Assembly (NCBI GenBank): GCA_004295015.1
Contig: SHNE01000033.1
Span: 1 to 64,000 of the forward strand
Source of the DNA: Bacteroidota bacterium
Lineage (GTDB): Bacteria; Bacteroidota; Bacteroidia; AKYH767-A; 2013-40CM-41-45
Length of the DNA: 64,000 nucleotides
Reading direction: 5' to 3'
The position numbers and the translations under genes were made by a program. Shown here piece by piece: positions 37,083 to 47,243 of the stretch. The notes under the pieces were generated by a model that was not told the origin of the DNA, did no database searches, and was given only the letters and a program-made list of their open reading frames with translations. The first letter of the stretch is position 1, and each line of letters opens with the position of its first letter.

Positions 37083-38471
37083 ATGAAAAAAACAGTCAAT
37101 TTTTACCTGAATAAGTCGAGGAATATTTACACCCTGGCTGCCTTGTTGTTTCTGTCCGGCATTGCTCCAACGGCGAAAGCGCAGGTTGTTGTCGACAAGA
37201 TTCTTGCTGTTGTGGGAAGTAAAATAATCCTTCAGTCGGATATAGAAAAGCAACATGTCCAGTACATAGCGCAAGGAGCTGAAGATAATAGTCAGACTAA
37301 ATGCCTCATTTTTGATCAGCTTCTGCTTCAGAAACTTTTACTTAACCAGGCTGAAATTGACAGTGTAACAGTCTCAGAAAGTCAGGTCGACGGTGAATTG
37401 GATCGACGGATGCGATTCTACATCAAGCAAATTGGTTCCGAGGAAAAGCTGGAAGAGTATTTCCATACTACCATTCGAGAATTAAAGGCTGAGTTGAGGG
37501 ATATGATCCGTGAGCAGCTACTGGTTCAAAGTATGCAAAGTACAATCACCAAGGATGTGGTTGCGACTCCATCTAATGTCAGGGAGTATTTTGAAAGCAT
37601 CCATCCGGATAGCTTGCCTTATATTGATGCTGAGATGGAAGTGGGACAAATCGTTCGCAAACCTCCTGTCAGTGACTCGGAAAGAAAATCTGTAAAGGCC
37701 AGGCTTGAAGAGTACAGAAAGAAAATAATGGCCGGAGAGGATTTTGCTGTATACGCTGCATTATATTCCGAGGATAAATCGACAGCAAAAAAAGGCGGTG
37801 AGTTGGGTATGTTCGAACGGGGAACCATGGTTCCTGAATTTGAAGCGGCTGCTTTTAATCTTCGCACCGGAGAAGTGTCTCCTATCATCGAAACGAAATT
37901 TGGATTTCATATCCTCCAGCTTATAGAGAGAAGGGCTGATCAGATAAACGTTCGCCACATCTTATTGCAACCTCAAACAGATGAGAAAGACCTGTACAAA
38001 TCATACGCTTTGCTTGACAGCTTGCGTAAGCAAATTAATCTTGGCACCATTTCATTCGACGAGGCTGCGCAGAAATTTTCAGATGATGAGGAAACCCGTA
38101 ATAACGGTGGCCTTCTGGTAAATCCTGAAACAGGAACCACCAGGTTGTCGCCTGATAAGATGGACAGGCTCTTGTTTTTTCAGGTGGATTCAATGGCATT
38201 AAATACGGTATCAATGCCACTGGGTATGGCTACTGCCGAAGGCAAGCAGGCTTATCGCATTGTGATGGTCAAGTCGAAGAACCTTCCACACAGAGCAAAC
38301 CTTAAGGATGACTATCAAAAAATTCAGGAGGTTGCATTACAACAAAAGCAGAATGAGTTACTCACAACCTGGGTAGAAAATAAAAAGTCTGTTACTTATA
38401 TCCACCTTAACGACACTTTCGATAATTGTGAAATGTTAAAGGCCTGGACTAATTCAGGGATTAAGCAGTAA
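37083..38471 (+). CDS. SurA-like periplasmic chaperone/peptidyl-prolyl isomerase
   Basis: A 462-residue protein with a signal peptide (about residues 12-34, ending KAQ) and the mature start VVVDKILAVVGSKIILQSD, the hallmark of SurA. Two parvulin regions follow (AEMEVGQIVRKPP and FGFHILQLIERRADQINVRHILLQP). The last about 100 residues form the second isomerase domain. It delivers outer-membrane proteins in the periplasm. It follows the lipoprotein gene by 21 bp and precedes the MoxR gene by 42 bp. Confidence 0.92.
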   Translation: MKKTVNFYLNKSRNIYTLAALLFLSGIAPTAKAQVVVDKILAVVGSKIILQSDIEKQHVQYIAQGAEDNSQTKCLIFDQLLLQKLLLNQAEIDSVTVSESQVDGELDRRMRFYIKQIGSEEKLEEYFHTTIRELKAELRDMIREQLLVQSMQSTITKDVVATPSNVREYFESIHPDSLPYIDAEMEVGQIVRKPPVSDSERKSVKARLEEYRKKIMAGEDFAVYAALYSEDKSTAKKGGELGMFERGTMVPEFEAAAFNLRTGEVSPIIETKFGFHILQLIERRADQINVRHILLQPQTDEKDLYKSYALLDSLRKQINLGTISFDEAAQKFSDDEETRNNGGLLVNPETGTTRLSPDKMDRLLFFQVDSMALNTVSMPLGMATAEGKQAYRIVMVKSKNLPHRANLKDDYQKIQEVALQQKQNELLTTWVENKKSVTYIHLNDTFDNCEMLKAWTNSGIKQ

Positions 38472-38513
38472 GAGTTCAATAGTACTATTCATAAAATATA
38501 TTTTTTTAAAATT

Positions 38514-39485
38514 ATGTCAACAAATTATAAAAGTGATGTTGATGCTGTTCAGGATCTGGTCAGCAAATACACACAACTGCGTTCAGAAATTGGTAAAGTA
38601 ATCATTGGACAAGATGAGGTTGTTCGTGATGTACTCATTTCTATTTTCAGCCGTGGCCATTGTTTATTGGTTGGTGTACCCGGATTGGCAAAAACGCTCC
38701 TAGTAAATACTATTGCCCAAACATTGGGATTAACCTATAACCGTATTCAGTTTACGCCGGATCTGATGCCTTCGGATATTATTGGTACCGAAATCCTGGA
38801 TGAGTCGCGTCATTTTCGTTTTATTAAAGGGCCTCTGTTTGCAAATATCATTCTCGCAGATGAAATCAACCGAACTCCGCCTAAGACGCAGAGCGCCTTG
38901 CTTGAATCTATGCAGGAGTACGCTGTCACTGCTGCCGGAAAGCGCTATGCACTGGATCTTCCTTTCTTCGTACTGGCTACTCAAAATCCGATCGAGCAGG
39001 AGGGAACATACCCATTACCTGAAGCACAGCTTGACCGTTTCATGTTCAATGTTATGCTTACCTATCCGGATCTTGAGCAGGAGATCATGGTTGTGAAGAA
39101 TACAACATCTGACTACAAACCTAAGCTCGATAAAATTATCGGTGCTGAAGAAATTTTATTTTTCCAGGAATTGGTGAGACGAATTCCTATCCCTGATAAT
39201 GTTCTGCAATACGCCGTAAAGCTTGCTGCCAAGACGCGTCCTAACACTGATTCTGCAGCCCCTGAAGCAAACGCATTCCTTTCATGGGGTGCCGGACCAC
39301 GTGCTTCACAGTATCTGGTAATCGGTGCCAAATGCCATGCTGCCTTGAAGGGAAAATTTTCTCCTGATATTGAAGATGTAAAGGCCGTTGCTCTGCCAAT
39401 ACTTCGTCACCGTATAGTTCGAAACTATAAGGCTGAAGCCGAAGGCATGACCGTTGAAAAAATTGTCGAGGCCTTCATGAAATAA
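38514..39485 (+). CDS. MoxR-family AAA+ ATPase
   Basis: A 323-residue AAA+ ATPase. Walker A is GVPGLAKT (after CLLV), Walker B is IILADEINR, and the sensor-1 region ATQNPIEQEGTYPLPEAQLD is the MoxR signature, with a C-terminal lid domain (GPRASQYLVIGAKCHAAL). These ATPases act as chaperones with von Willebrand-type partners, often encoded nearby. Here the next gene downstream is convergent (mutS2, 6 bp away), so no partner is adjacent. It may belong to the SurA operon by position only. Confidence 0.94.
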   Translation: MSTNYKSDVDAVQDLVSKYTQLRSEIGKVIIGQDEVVRDVLISIFSRGHCLLVGVPGLAKTLLVNTIAQTLGLTYNRIQFTPDLMPSDIIGTEILDESRHFRFIKGPLFANIILADEINRTPPKTQSALLESMQEYAVTAAGKRYALDLPFFVLATQNPIEQEGTYPLPEAQLDRFMFNVMLTYPDLEQEIMVVKNTTSDYKPKLDKIIGAEEILFFQELVRRIPIPDNVLQYAVKLAAKTRPNTDSAAPEANAFLSWGAGPRASQYLVIGAKCHAALKGKFSPDIEDVKAVALPILRHRIVRNYKAEAEGMTVEKIVEAFMK

Positions 39486-39491
39486 TCTACT

Positions 39492-41585
39492 TCATGATTC
39501 ATCATTTTCGTACACCGGTTGCAGGTTTTGAATGGCAACGATTGCTCGAATTGAACCGAAAAGAACAACAACATCATTTTTCTTTATTTCTTCTACAACA
39601 CCCGTTTGCTTGCTCTTGAGCATTCTCACGCGTGAGCCAACCTGAATTTCTTTCTTGAGTTTTTCAATCAAGGCTTGCTTTCTCTTTTCTACTTTGGCAG
39701 GTGCGTTTTCGGCAGCTTTGCGTTTCACTTCTGCAGTCAGACTTCCAACAAATTTTTTAATAACTGCTTTTCTATCTTTATTCTGTTCCCATTCTTCAAG
39801 TAATGAATTCATTTTTCTACCCAGTAAAGCGAGCTTTTGAGTTTCCTCACGCTTCGATTTATCCTTCTCCATTTTTAACTCAAGCTTTTTAGTCATCTCC
39901 TTGTACTGCATTTCAGCCGCACTCATTTTTGCTTCCTGTAGTTTTAGGGATTTACTTTCTTCTACTTGCTTGTTTTTTTGTAAGTGCAACCCTGAAAGTA
40001 AGGTGTTGAGCTTTAGTTTATCCTTTTGAACTTTACTCTTCGCCTTGTCAAGCACATGCTGAGGTAAACCGATTCTTTCAGCCACTTCAAAAGTGTATGA
40101 ACTTCCGGGTTGTCCTGTGATAAGCTGATACTTCGGACTCAGAGTTTCAGGATCAAAAAGCATAGACGCATTTTGAACTCCGGGTAAATTTTCAGCGATT
40201 AATTTGATATTGGTATAATGCGTTGTAAAAACGCCAAAGGCTTTTCGTTTATTGAGTTCTTCCAGCACCGCTTCTGCAATTGCTCCTCCAAGTTCAGGAT
40301 CTGTTCCGGTTCCAAATTCATCAATGAGAATTAATGACCGGTTATTCGCAGAACGCAGAAAATTATTCATCCTGATGAGTCTTGAACTATAAGTACTCAA
40401 GGCATTTTCAATGGATTGACTATCGCCGATGTCTGCAAGAAAATGATTGAAAAAACACATACATGAGTTTTGTTTCGCAGGCACAAGCAATCCACTTTGA
40501 AGCATCAATTGAAGCAGTCCAACCGTTTTTAAGGTGATCGATTTTCCCCCGGCATTCGGACCACTGATGACAAGAATACGATTATCCTGATTCAGAAAAA
40601 TAGTTAGGGGAACAACCGACTGATTTAGTTTTTTGTTTTTCAGGTAAAGCAATGGATGAACTGCATCATATAGTTCTACACGGGAATTCTTGTCGATTTT
40701 CGGAAGATGTGCATTCAATTCAAGAGCATATAATGCCTTAGCCCTGATAAAATCCAACAAAGTCAGCACAGAATGATAGGCAGTGATCAGAACAGCATGT
40801 GTTCTGATTTTTTCCGTAAGCTCTCTCAACAATCTAAGTATTTCACTTCGTTCATCCTGTTCCAATTCTGAAACTGAATTGTTCAATTCAACAAGCTCTT
40901 CAGGTTCTATAAAAGTGGTCTTTCCGCTTTCGCTTTTACCATGGATGAGTCCCTTCACATTTCTTTTAAACTCGGATGGTATTGCCAGGACTCGACGGTT
41001 ATTGTAAAAATTTTCTTCATTCTCTCTCAACCATCCTTTTTTGTTGAGCTCATTGATATAAGATCGAAATCGCTTGTCTGCTTCTCTTCGTTTGGAATGT
41101 AACTGATTTCTGATATCCTGTAATTCAGGCGAGGCAGAATTTTTTACGATGGCATGTGCATCGATGATTGCATCAATTTCCTCAATAATTTCTTTTGTCT
41201 CGTAAACCCCCGACATGACTTCCGACAGTGATGTATAAAATTCTTGTCGTTCTTTCAGAAACTTCAAAATGGAATTGACAGTTGAAGATGCGGATCGAAT
41301 TCTGCTGAATTGCATTTCTGTCAAAACTGAGCCCGCTTTGCTCAATAATTGGCAATCAGCTTCGAAATCTTCGAAGGTGGTATCCGGAAAGTGGCCTTTG
41401 TTCGCCAGGGTACTTTTATATTCTTCTGTTTGTCTTAGTATCAGATTTAAGTGATCCCGGCTTTGAATGGGTTCCATTGATAAAGCCAATCGTCTTGCAG
41501 AAGCTGATCTGCAATGAAATGCCACTTGTTCGCATACTTTATCGAACTCAAACAGTTTCAATATATCTTCTCCGTGGATTTTCAT
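39492..41585 (-). CDS. mutS2: MutS2-family ATPase without a Smr domain
   Basis: A 697-residue MutS2-type protein: core/lever region, then the ATPase with Walker A GPNAGGKSITLK, Walker B LILIDEFGTGTDPE and the switch ATTHYT-type segment FGVFTTHYTNIK. A long charged coiled-coil segment (about residues 500-640) is followed by a small KOW-like beta domain (IQVGSRVRMLKSKQTGVV) and then the stop. The C-terminal Smr nuclease domain usually found in MutS2 (total about 780-830 residues) is missing. The gene stop is normal and close to moxR, so this is either an intentional short form or an old truncation. Role: ribosome rescue or DNA structure processing. Confidence 0.9.
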   Translation of the reverse strand: MKIHGEDILKLFEFDKVCEQVAFHCRSASARRLALSMEPIQSRDHLNLILRQTEEYKSTLANKGHFPDTTFEDFEADCQLLSKAGSVLTEMQFSRIRSASSTVNSILKFLKERQEFYTSLSEVMSGVYETKEIIEEIDAIIDAHAIVKNSASPELQDIRNQLHSKRREADKRFRSYINELNKKGWLRENEENFYNNRRVLAIPSEFKRNVKGLIHGKSESGKTTFIEPEELVELNNSVSELEQDERSEILRLLRELTEKIRTHAVLITAYHSVLTLLDFIRAKALYALELNAHLPKIDKNSRVELYDAVHPLLYLKNKKLNQSVVPLTIFLNQDNRILVISGPNAGGKSITLKTVGLLQLMLQSGLLVPAKQNSCMCFFNHFLADIGDSQSIENALSTYSSRLIRMNNFLRSANNRSLILIDEFGTGTDPELGGAIAEAVLEELNKRKAFGVFTTHYTNIKLIAENLPGVQNASMLFDPETLSPKYQLITGQPGSSYTFEVAERIGLPQHVLDKAKSKVQKDKLKLNTLLSGLHLQKNKQVEESKSLKLQEAKMSAAEMQYKEMTKKLELKMEKDKSKREETQKLALLGRKMNSLLEEWEQNKDRKAVIKKFVGSLTAEVKRKAAENAPAKVEKRKQALIEKLKKEIQVGSRVRMLKSKQTGVVEEIKKNDVVVLFGSIRAIVAIQNLQPVYENDES

Positions 41586-41682
41586 CTTTGCAAAGATTTG
41601 ATTTTAAACCGAACTCACAAAATAGAATAAGAATGAAGGAAGAATTATTCTTTTTTCGTTCATTGCATGCATAAGATTTCAA

Positions 41683-42936
41683 ATGGAAAGGGTGAAAACT
41701 GTTATTGTAATCGGAGGTGGCGCAGCAGGCTTTTTTGCTGCCATTGCTTGTGCTGAAGCTAACCCAAATTTAAAGGTCATTATTCTTGAGAAATCCTCAA
41801 AACTTCTCGCTAAGGTACGTGTGAGTGGAGGAGGACGTTGTAATGTAACACATGCTTGTTTCGATCCTTCTGACCTTGTGAGAAATTACCCACGCGGTGG
41901 AAGGGAACTGCTCGGTCCCTTTCATGTGTTTTCACCTGAAAATACAATTGAATGGTTCGCATCCAGGGGCGTTAAACTAAAGATAGAAGCCGATGGACGA
42001 ATGTTCCCGACCACAGATGATAGTACAACGATTGTCAATTGCCTGATGAATGCCGCTCAAAACGCACTGGTTAACATCAGAATGAACAGTCCGGTTCATT
42101 CGATTCACAAGCGAGAAGATAATTTGTTTGAACTGGGCTTATCGGATGAAGAGAAGATGCTATGCGATGCAGTGATAGTTGCAAGCGGAGGTTCACCCTC
42201 ATTAAAAGGTTTCGATTGCCTGAAAGGAACAGGCCATACCATTATAGAACCGGTTCCAAGTTTGTTTACTTTTAATATGCCTCACAATCCAATTACTCAA
42301 CTCATGGGTATTTCGGTTGATCCGGTTCAGGTAAAAATTATTGGCACAAAATTCATCAATGAGGGCCCACTGCTTATTACACATTGGGGAATGAGTGGTC
42401 CGGCAATACTTAAACTGAGTTCTTTCGCTGCACCTAAGCTGGCTGAACTAAATTATAATTTTTCCATTCTTATTAAGTGGCTGCCTCAATTTACCGAAGA
42501 TAGCATGCGATCTAAATTAAACGAACTCCGTAAAGAGTTGGCTAAAAAGAAGGTCTCAACTTCCAATCCCTTCCTGCTGCCAAAAAGACTTTGGGAGCAT
42601 TTACTAAATGTTTCTGTTACTGATGTTGAAAAAGAATGGGCGCAGCTGAATAATGAGGAATTGCGAAAACTAATTTCTGTCCTGATCGCTGATGAATATA
42701 ATGTTCAAGGTAAGACCACATTTAAAGAAGAGTTCGTCACCTGCGGAGGAGTGTCACTTAAAGAGGTTGATTTCAAAACAATGCAAAGCAAAAAAGCGCA
42801 GGGATTATTCTTTGCCGGTGAGATTCTTGATATTGATGCTGTAACAGGTGGATTTAACTTCCAATCTGCCTGGACCACCGGATTCATTGCCGGGAAATCG
42901 CTTGTCTATTATTTAGAACATCTCTCTACACTGTGA
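41683..42936 (+). CDS. HI0933-family FAD-dependent oxidoreductase
   Basis: A 417-residue NAD(P)/FAD flavoprotein. It begins with the dinucleotide-binding VIVIGGGAAGFFAAIAC and has the family motif VRVSGGGRCNVTHAC. The middle (THWGMSGPAILKLS) and the C-terminal FTTGFIAGKSLV-type FAD contact (GGFNFQSAWTTGFIAGKS) fit. Substrate unknown. It diverges from mutS2 across a 97-bp gap. Confidence 0.92.
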   Translation: MERVKTVIVIGGGAAGFFAAIACAEANPNLKVIILEKSSKLLAKVRVSGGGRCNVTHACFDPSDLVRNYPRGGRELLGPFHVFSPENTIEWFASRGVKLKIEADGRMFPTTDDSTTIVNCLMNAAQNALVNIRMNSPVHSIHKREDNLFELGLSDEEKMLCDAVIVASGGSPSLKGFDCLKGTGHTIIEPVPSLFTFNMPHNPITQLMGISVDPVQVKIIGTKFINEGPLLITHWGMSGPAILKLSSFAAPKLAELNYNFSILIKWLPQFTEDSMRSKLNELRKELAKKKVSTSNPFLLPKRLWEHLLNVSVTDVEKEWAQLNNEELRKLISVLIADEYNVQGKTTFKEEFVTCGGVSLKEVDFKTMQSKKAQGLFFAGEILDIDAVTGGFNFQSAWTTGFIAGKSLVYYLEHLSTL

Positions 42937-43042
42937 TTTGTTCATTGTCCTATGTATATTTTTAGTTGGATTTGAACGATTTTTCGCGCATAATTTTATT
43001 TTCAATTGAAAAAAAAGACGTGCCTCATTCAATTTCAACTCT

Positions 43043-43050
43043 TACTTTTG
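43043..43050 (+). promoter_or_regulatory. Putative -7 promoter box of the TonB-dependent receptor
   Basis: TACTTTTG fits TAnnTTTG and lies 20 bp before the ATG at 43071. It also supports choosing that start over the upstream TTG at 42966. Confidence 0.45.
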
Positions 43051-43070
43051 GGAAAATCAAATTCTTGAGA

Positions 43071-45413
43071 ATGTTTTACCTAAGAAGCTTCGGTCTGATT
43101 ATTTTATTCTTGTGTTCAAGTGCACAAATAATATTCGCTCAATATTCTCTCAGTGGAATAATTGGAGGAGATAGCAAAGAAACTCAATTGCTGGAAGGCG
43201 TTCAGATTTATATTCCGGAGATTAATCGTGTGGATTTTTCCAAAGAGGGTGGAACTTATATCTTTCGTGATATCGGTGCAGGGGTTATCCATGTACAGTT
43301 CTCCAAAATCGGATTCAAAACGGTTCTTAAAACTATTTTGATCAAGGATAGTGCAACGGTTGTGCATGTTAATCTGGAAAGCTCGGGTTCATCCGACAAA
43401 GAAGTCTTGAGTCTCTCAGGTTATTCCGACATGAGTCCTTCTGTTCCCAATGCAATCGAAACACTTTCACGCAATGAATTCGTCGAATCCGGTGCCATGA
43501 ATCCTGCACTTGCTTTGTCCTATAAACCGGGCCTGGATTATATTTCCGAAGGGAATGGATTTGCCAAACCTGTCATCCGTGCTTTTTCGAACAACAAAAT
43601 CCAACTCAGACAATTTGGAAGCAGAATCGAAAATCAGACCTGGTACGACCGTAGTAGTCCCGGTTTTAATACCAATGGAGCCGATGGATTTGAAATAATC
43701 AAAGGACCCTCATCGCTTCTGTATGGTGCAGATGCTTTAGGCGGAGTGATTATTCTCAATGAAGAAAAGCCTTCTCCTGCCGGAACAATCAGCGGGGAGT
43801 TCAATGGAGAGTTTCATTCCAGCTCTTTGGGTTATAATGTTGAAGCCGGCCTGAAAGGGCAGACAAGATCAGGAGTTTTTTACGGATTGCGTCTCGGAAA
43901 TCTTTCCCATACAAGCTATGTACAAGGCGATGGTTCTGATGTCAGGAAAAATTCCGAGGATCTTGACTTCGCCATCAACAGCAAATTCAATAATCAGAAT
44001 TTAAAATTCTACACAGGCCTGACTAAAGCCTGGGGCATGTCAAGGCTGACTTTTTCTTACATGCAACAAGAGGCAGGGATCATCGGTTTTGAAGATTCTG
44101 TATACAATGATCCATTTCGATACAATGAAATTCAAAGGGAGAGAAGCTTCAGCCTTCCATACATCGGAACCGAAAGCATGATCCTTTCTTCTCAGAATAC
44201 TATTCTTGCCGGACATTCAAAACTTGAATTGAATCTGTCCTACCAGCAAAATAATAACCGCGAGTTTCAGTCTTCCGGTCAGGAAAATCCTTCAACTTTT
44301 GCTCTTGATTTGAGCACAATTACCTATGATTTAAAGTACAGTTCTGATCCCCTAAAAAAAGTTGGTTATACAATAGGTTCTCAAGGTTATTTTCAGAGTA
44401 ATGATAATATACAAACTGAAGGTTTAATTCCGGATTCAAAAATATCAAATTTGGGTGCTTTTGTTATGATGCGCTATGATTTGAAGCGTTGGAATTTTTT
44501 GGCCGGCGCCCGAATTGATACACGTCGGCTGGAACTGAAATCAAACATTGTTCCGGTAGATGAATTCGATGCTCGAAAAAACTCTGTAACAAACGACTAC
44601 CTTCCTTTAAGCGGATCTGCAGGATTCGTTTATCATGCCTCAGATAAAGTATATTTTAAACTGAATGGAGCTACAGCTTACGCTGCTCCTGATTATCTCC
44701 AGTTGTATAGCTATGGGATGTCTTCTGACACCGCTCGTTTTATTTATGGTTCCGATTCTTTGAATCTGGAGACAAATGCCGGATTGGATTTAAGCTTTCA
44801 CATTGATCAAAAATCATTTTCATTGGGGGCAACTTTTTTTTATAATGCTTTGCAAAACTTCACTCATCTTGTAAATACAGGAGGACTGAGAGCCGTGACC
44901 TTGTCTGCCAATGACACATTACTTCCTGTTTATTATTTTACTCAATCGGATGCAAACTTGAGTGGTGCGGAAATTTCAGTGGCTATTCACCCCATTGCAG
45001 CACAATGGTTCAGATTAAACCTGGCTTATTCTACTCAAACAGGTAAATTTAAAGATGCAGGAGATTTAACAGGACTTAGTGGAGATAAGGCAATTGTTGC
45101 ATTGCAGTTTCAATCTGAAAAAATGAACTATTTGTATGGTCCGTACATCAGAATAATTCTCAGAAATTATTCGGCACAATCGCTGACGAATGAATTGCAA
45201 ACTGCTGCACCGGGCTACTCACTGGTTGACTTTCAACTGGGAGGAAGGATAAAAATTGCCAGACAGTTCCTGCATGTTTCTGTGGCTGTCAATAATTTGA
45301 TGAATGAAAGTTATTCAAATCAGCTCTCTCGGTTGCCGTCCGGAATCCACGAAATGGGTAGAAATGTGTGTATTAGGCTCAGTATGCCATTTGCTATCAT
45401 GAAAATGAAATGA
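43071..45413 (+). CDS. TonB-dependent outer-membrane receptor
   Basis: A receptor of about 780 residues. The ATG at 43071 gives a proper signal peptide (MFYLRSFGLIILFLCSSAQ). A carboxypeptidase-like regulatory domain (YSLSGIIGGDSKETQLLEGV) follows, then the plug with its IKGPSSLLYGADALGGVIIL motif, and a long beta barrel closing with NLMNESYSNQLSRLPSGIHE. These receptors import large or scarce substrates (metal chelates, sugars, vitamins) across the outer membrane. No SusD partner is adjacent, which favours a metal or vitamin type, but the substrate cannot be told. Confidence 0.93.
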   Translation: MFYLRSFGLIILFLCSSAQIIFAQYSLSGIIGGDSKETQLLEGVQIYIPEINRVDFSKEGGTYIFRDIGAGVIHVQFSKIGFKTVLKTILIKDSATVVHVNLESSGSSDKEVLSLSGYSDMSPSVPNAIETLSRNEFVESGAMNPALALSYKPGLDYISEGNGFAKPVIRAFSNNKIQLRQFGSRIENQTWYDRSSPGFNTNGADGFEIIKGPSSLLYGADALGGVIILNEEKPSPAGTISGEFNGEFHSSSLGYNVEAGLKGQTRSGVFYGLRLGNLSHTSYVQGDGSDVRKNSEDLDFAINSKFNNQNLKFYTGLTKAWGMSRLTFSYMQQEAGIIGFEDSVYNDPFRYNEIQRERSFSLPYIGTESMILSSQNTILAGHSKLELNLSYQQNNNREFQSSGQENPSTFALDLSTITYDLKYSSDPLKKVGYTIGSQGYFQSNDNIQTEGLIPDSKISNLGAFVMMRYDLKRWNFLAGARIDTRRLELKSNIVPVDEFDARKNSVTNDYLPLSGSAGFVYHASDKVYFKLNGATAYAAPDYLQLYSYGMSSDTARFIYGSDSLNLETNAGLDLSFHIDQKSFSLGATFFYNALQNFTHLVNTGGLRAVTLSANDTLLPVYYFTQSDANLSGAEISVAIHPIAAQWFRLNLAYSTQTGKFKDAGDLTGLSGDKAIVALQFQSEKMNYLYGPYIRIILRNYSAQSLTNELQTAAPGYSLVDFQLGGRIKIARQFLHVSVAVNNLMNESYSNQLSRLPSGIHEMGRNVCIRLSMPFAIMKMK

Positions 45414-45464
45414 GATTTTGTAAACATGATGAGCTTTTTAATAACCTTGTGAAAGATTGTGATT

Positions 45465-45500
45465 TTTGACATTTTCTTAACAAGATAGCCTGTATCTTTG
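45465..45500 (+). promoter_or_regulatory. Promoter of the S41 peptidase gene
   Basis: TTTG at 45465-45468 and TATCTTTG at 45493-45500 are separated by 24 bp, close to the consensus spacing. Transcription would start near 45507, downstream of the first in-frame start at 45498 and upstream of the ATG at 45537. Confidence 0.55.
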
Positions 45501-45536
45501 TTGTATATTGTTTTAAACCCAAAATCGTATACAGGC

Positions 45537-47144
45537 ATGATCCAATCAAGATTAATGAAATTTCGTGTGGCATTTTTATCGCTGCTTATCATATTGACCG
45601 GACTTTTTCAGTCCAGCGCTCAATTAATGCAGCCAAGTAAAGTAGACCATGCTCTCGAAATAGTGAAATACTATTACGTTGACACTGTCAATGAAAAGGC
45701 ACTCATGGAAGAAGCCATGAAGGCTATGATAAAAGAACTCGACCCACATTCGGTATATATTCCTCTTGAAGAGCTAAGAGAAATGAATGAACCATTGCTT
45801 GGTAAGTTTGAGGGAATAGGGATTCAGTTTAATATTCATGAAGACACCATTATGGTTACACAAACTATCGTTGGCGGACCTTCCGAGAAACTTGGAATAC
45901 GTGCAGGCGACAGAATTGTAAAGATTGATACGCAAAATGTGGCAGGTATAAAGATCACCAACAATGATGTTCTTAAAAAGTTACGAGGTGATAAAGGAAC
46001 AAAAGTGACAGTCGGAATTTACAGAAGAGGAATGAGTGAGTTAATTGACTATACGATTACCCGTGATCAGATTCCTTTATTCAGCGTGGATGCCTCTTAT
46101 ATGGTTGCACCTGAAATCGGATATATCAAAATATCCCGCTTTGCTGATGCCACGGTGGAGGAGTTTAAAAAAGCTTTGGCAGATCTGAAAACCAAAGGCA
46201 TGACCAGTCTGATTTTAGATCTGCAAGGAAATGGAGGAGGTTACCTCAATCGTGCAGTCGAATTGTCGGATGAGTTTTTAGCTGACGGCAAAAAAATTGT
46301 TTACACAAGAGGTCGCGCTAATCCGGATGAGGATTTCATGTCCAGCTCCAGAGGAGGATGGGAAAAAGGAAATATCGCCGTATTGATAGATGAAGGCTCA
46401 GCTTCTGCTTCGGAAATTGTATCAGGGGCTATTCAGGATTGGGATAGAGGATTGATTATTGGCAGAAGGTCTTTCGGTAAAGGACTTGTGCAGAAGCCAT
46501 TTCAATTGCCTGATGGTTCAATCATTCGACTAACCGTTGCTCATTATTATACACCTTCAGGCAGAAATATTCAAAAGCCCTACACACTGGGAGACGAGGA
46601 AGACTATTACCTTGATTATTCCACCCGGGCCAAACAAGGTGAGTTTTTCTATGAAGACAGCGTGCATTTTGCTGATACCACTCAGTATTTCACCAGTTCA
46701 AAACGTGTTGTTCGTGGTGGTGGAGGTATAATGCCGGATTTGTTTGTCCCGATGGACACAAGCCATAACAGTACCTACTTTTCAGACCTCTTTAGAAAAG
46801 GAGTGTTCAACGATTTTACGCTCACCTATGTAGACAATAACCGGAATTCCCTTAAGAGTAATTATCCGAACATCGATGCTTTCAAAGCAAACTTTTCAGT
46901 CGACGGAAAGGTCTTTGATGATTTCCTTGCCTTAGCCAAGAAACAAGGAGTGGAAAAGGATAGCGCCGGATTTATCAGATCTGAAAAAGCAATTCGCATC
47001 CATCTCAAAGCACTTATTGCCAGAAATCTCTGGGATACAGATGCATACTTTGAAATCAGCAATGAACTGAATCGTTCCTTGGATAGAGCAATTGAAGCAG
47101 TACAGAATAAGACATTTGAAAAAATGAAATTGGCAGGTAAATAG
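45537..47144 (+). CDS. S41-family C-terminal processing peptidase
   Basis: A protein of about 535 residues. ATG at 45537 (MIQSRLMKFRVAFLSLL) or 45555 gives the signal peptide; the frame is open to 45498 but the promoter lies over that start. A PDZ domain (IVGGPSEKLGIRAGDRIVKI) is followed by the catalytic S41 core with Ser in DEGSASASEIVSGAI and Lys in SFGKGLVQKPF. The protease acts in the periplasm, trimming or degrading proteins from a C-terminal tail. It stands between the receptor gene and a T9SS nuclease-type gene, with its own promoter. Confidence 0.93.
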   Translation: MIQSRLMKFRVAFLSLLIILTGLFQSSAQLMQPSKVDHALEIVKYYYVDTVNEKALMEEAMKAMIKELDPHSVYIPLEELREMNEPLLGKFEGIGIQFNIHEDTIMVTQTIVGGPSEKLGIRAGDRIVKIDTQNVAGIKITNNDVLKKLRGDKGTKVTVGIYRRGMSELIDYTITRDQIPLFSVDASYMVAPEIGYIKISRFADATVEEFKKALADLKTKGMTSLILDLQGNGGGYLNRAVELSDEFLADGKKIVYTRGRANPDEDFMSSSRGGWEKGNIAVLIDEGSASASEIVSGAIQDWDRGLIIGRRSFGKGLVQKPFQLPDGSIIRLTVAHYYTPSGRNIQKPYTLGDEEDYYLDYSTRAKQGEFFYEDSVHFADTTQYFTSSKRVVRGGGGIMPDLFVPMDTSHNSTYFSDLFRKGVFNDFTLTYVDNNRNSLKSNYPNIDAFKANFSVDGKVFDDFLALAKKQGVEKDSAGFIRSEKAIRIHLKALIARNLWDTDAYFEISNELNRSLDRAIEAVQNKTFEKMKLAGK

Positions 47145-47162
47145 TAATTAAAAAAAGATTCG

Positions 47163-47200
47163 GAAGCGGAAGAGTTGATTCGGCTCTTTCGCTTCTTCTA
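47163..47200 (+). terminator. Putative terminator after the S41 gene
   Basis: A 12-bp stem with one G-U pair (47163-47174 with 47184-47195, 9-nt loop), followed by TTCTAATTT. The T tract is poor, so efficiency is uncertain. Confidence 0.5.
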
Positions 47201-47243
47201 ATTTATATCAGTACATTATTTACAATACTTATTCTTCCCTCTA

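Noticed and set aside
42966-43070. Start of the TonB-dependent receptor at 42966
   Set aside because: It is a TTG without signal features. The signal peptide starts at 43071, behind a TAnnTTTG box that lies within the extension.
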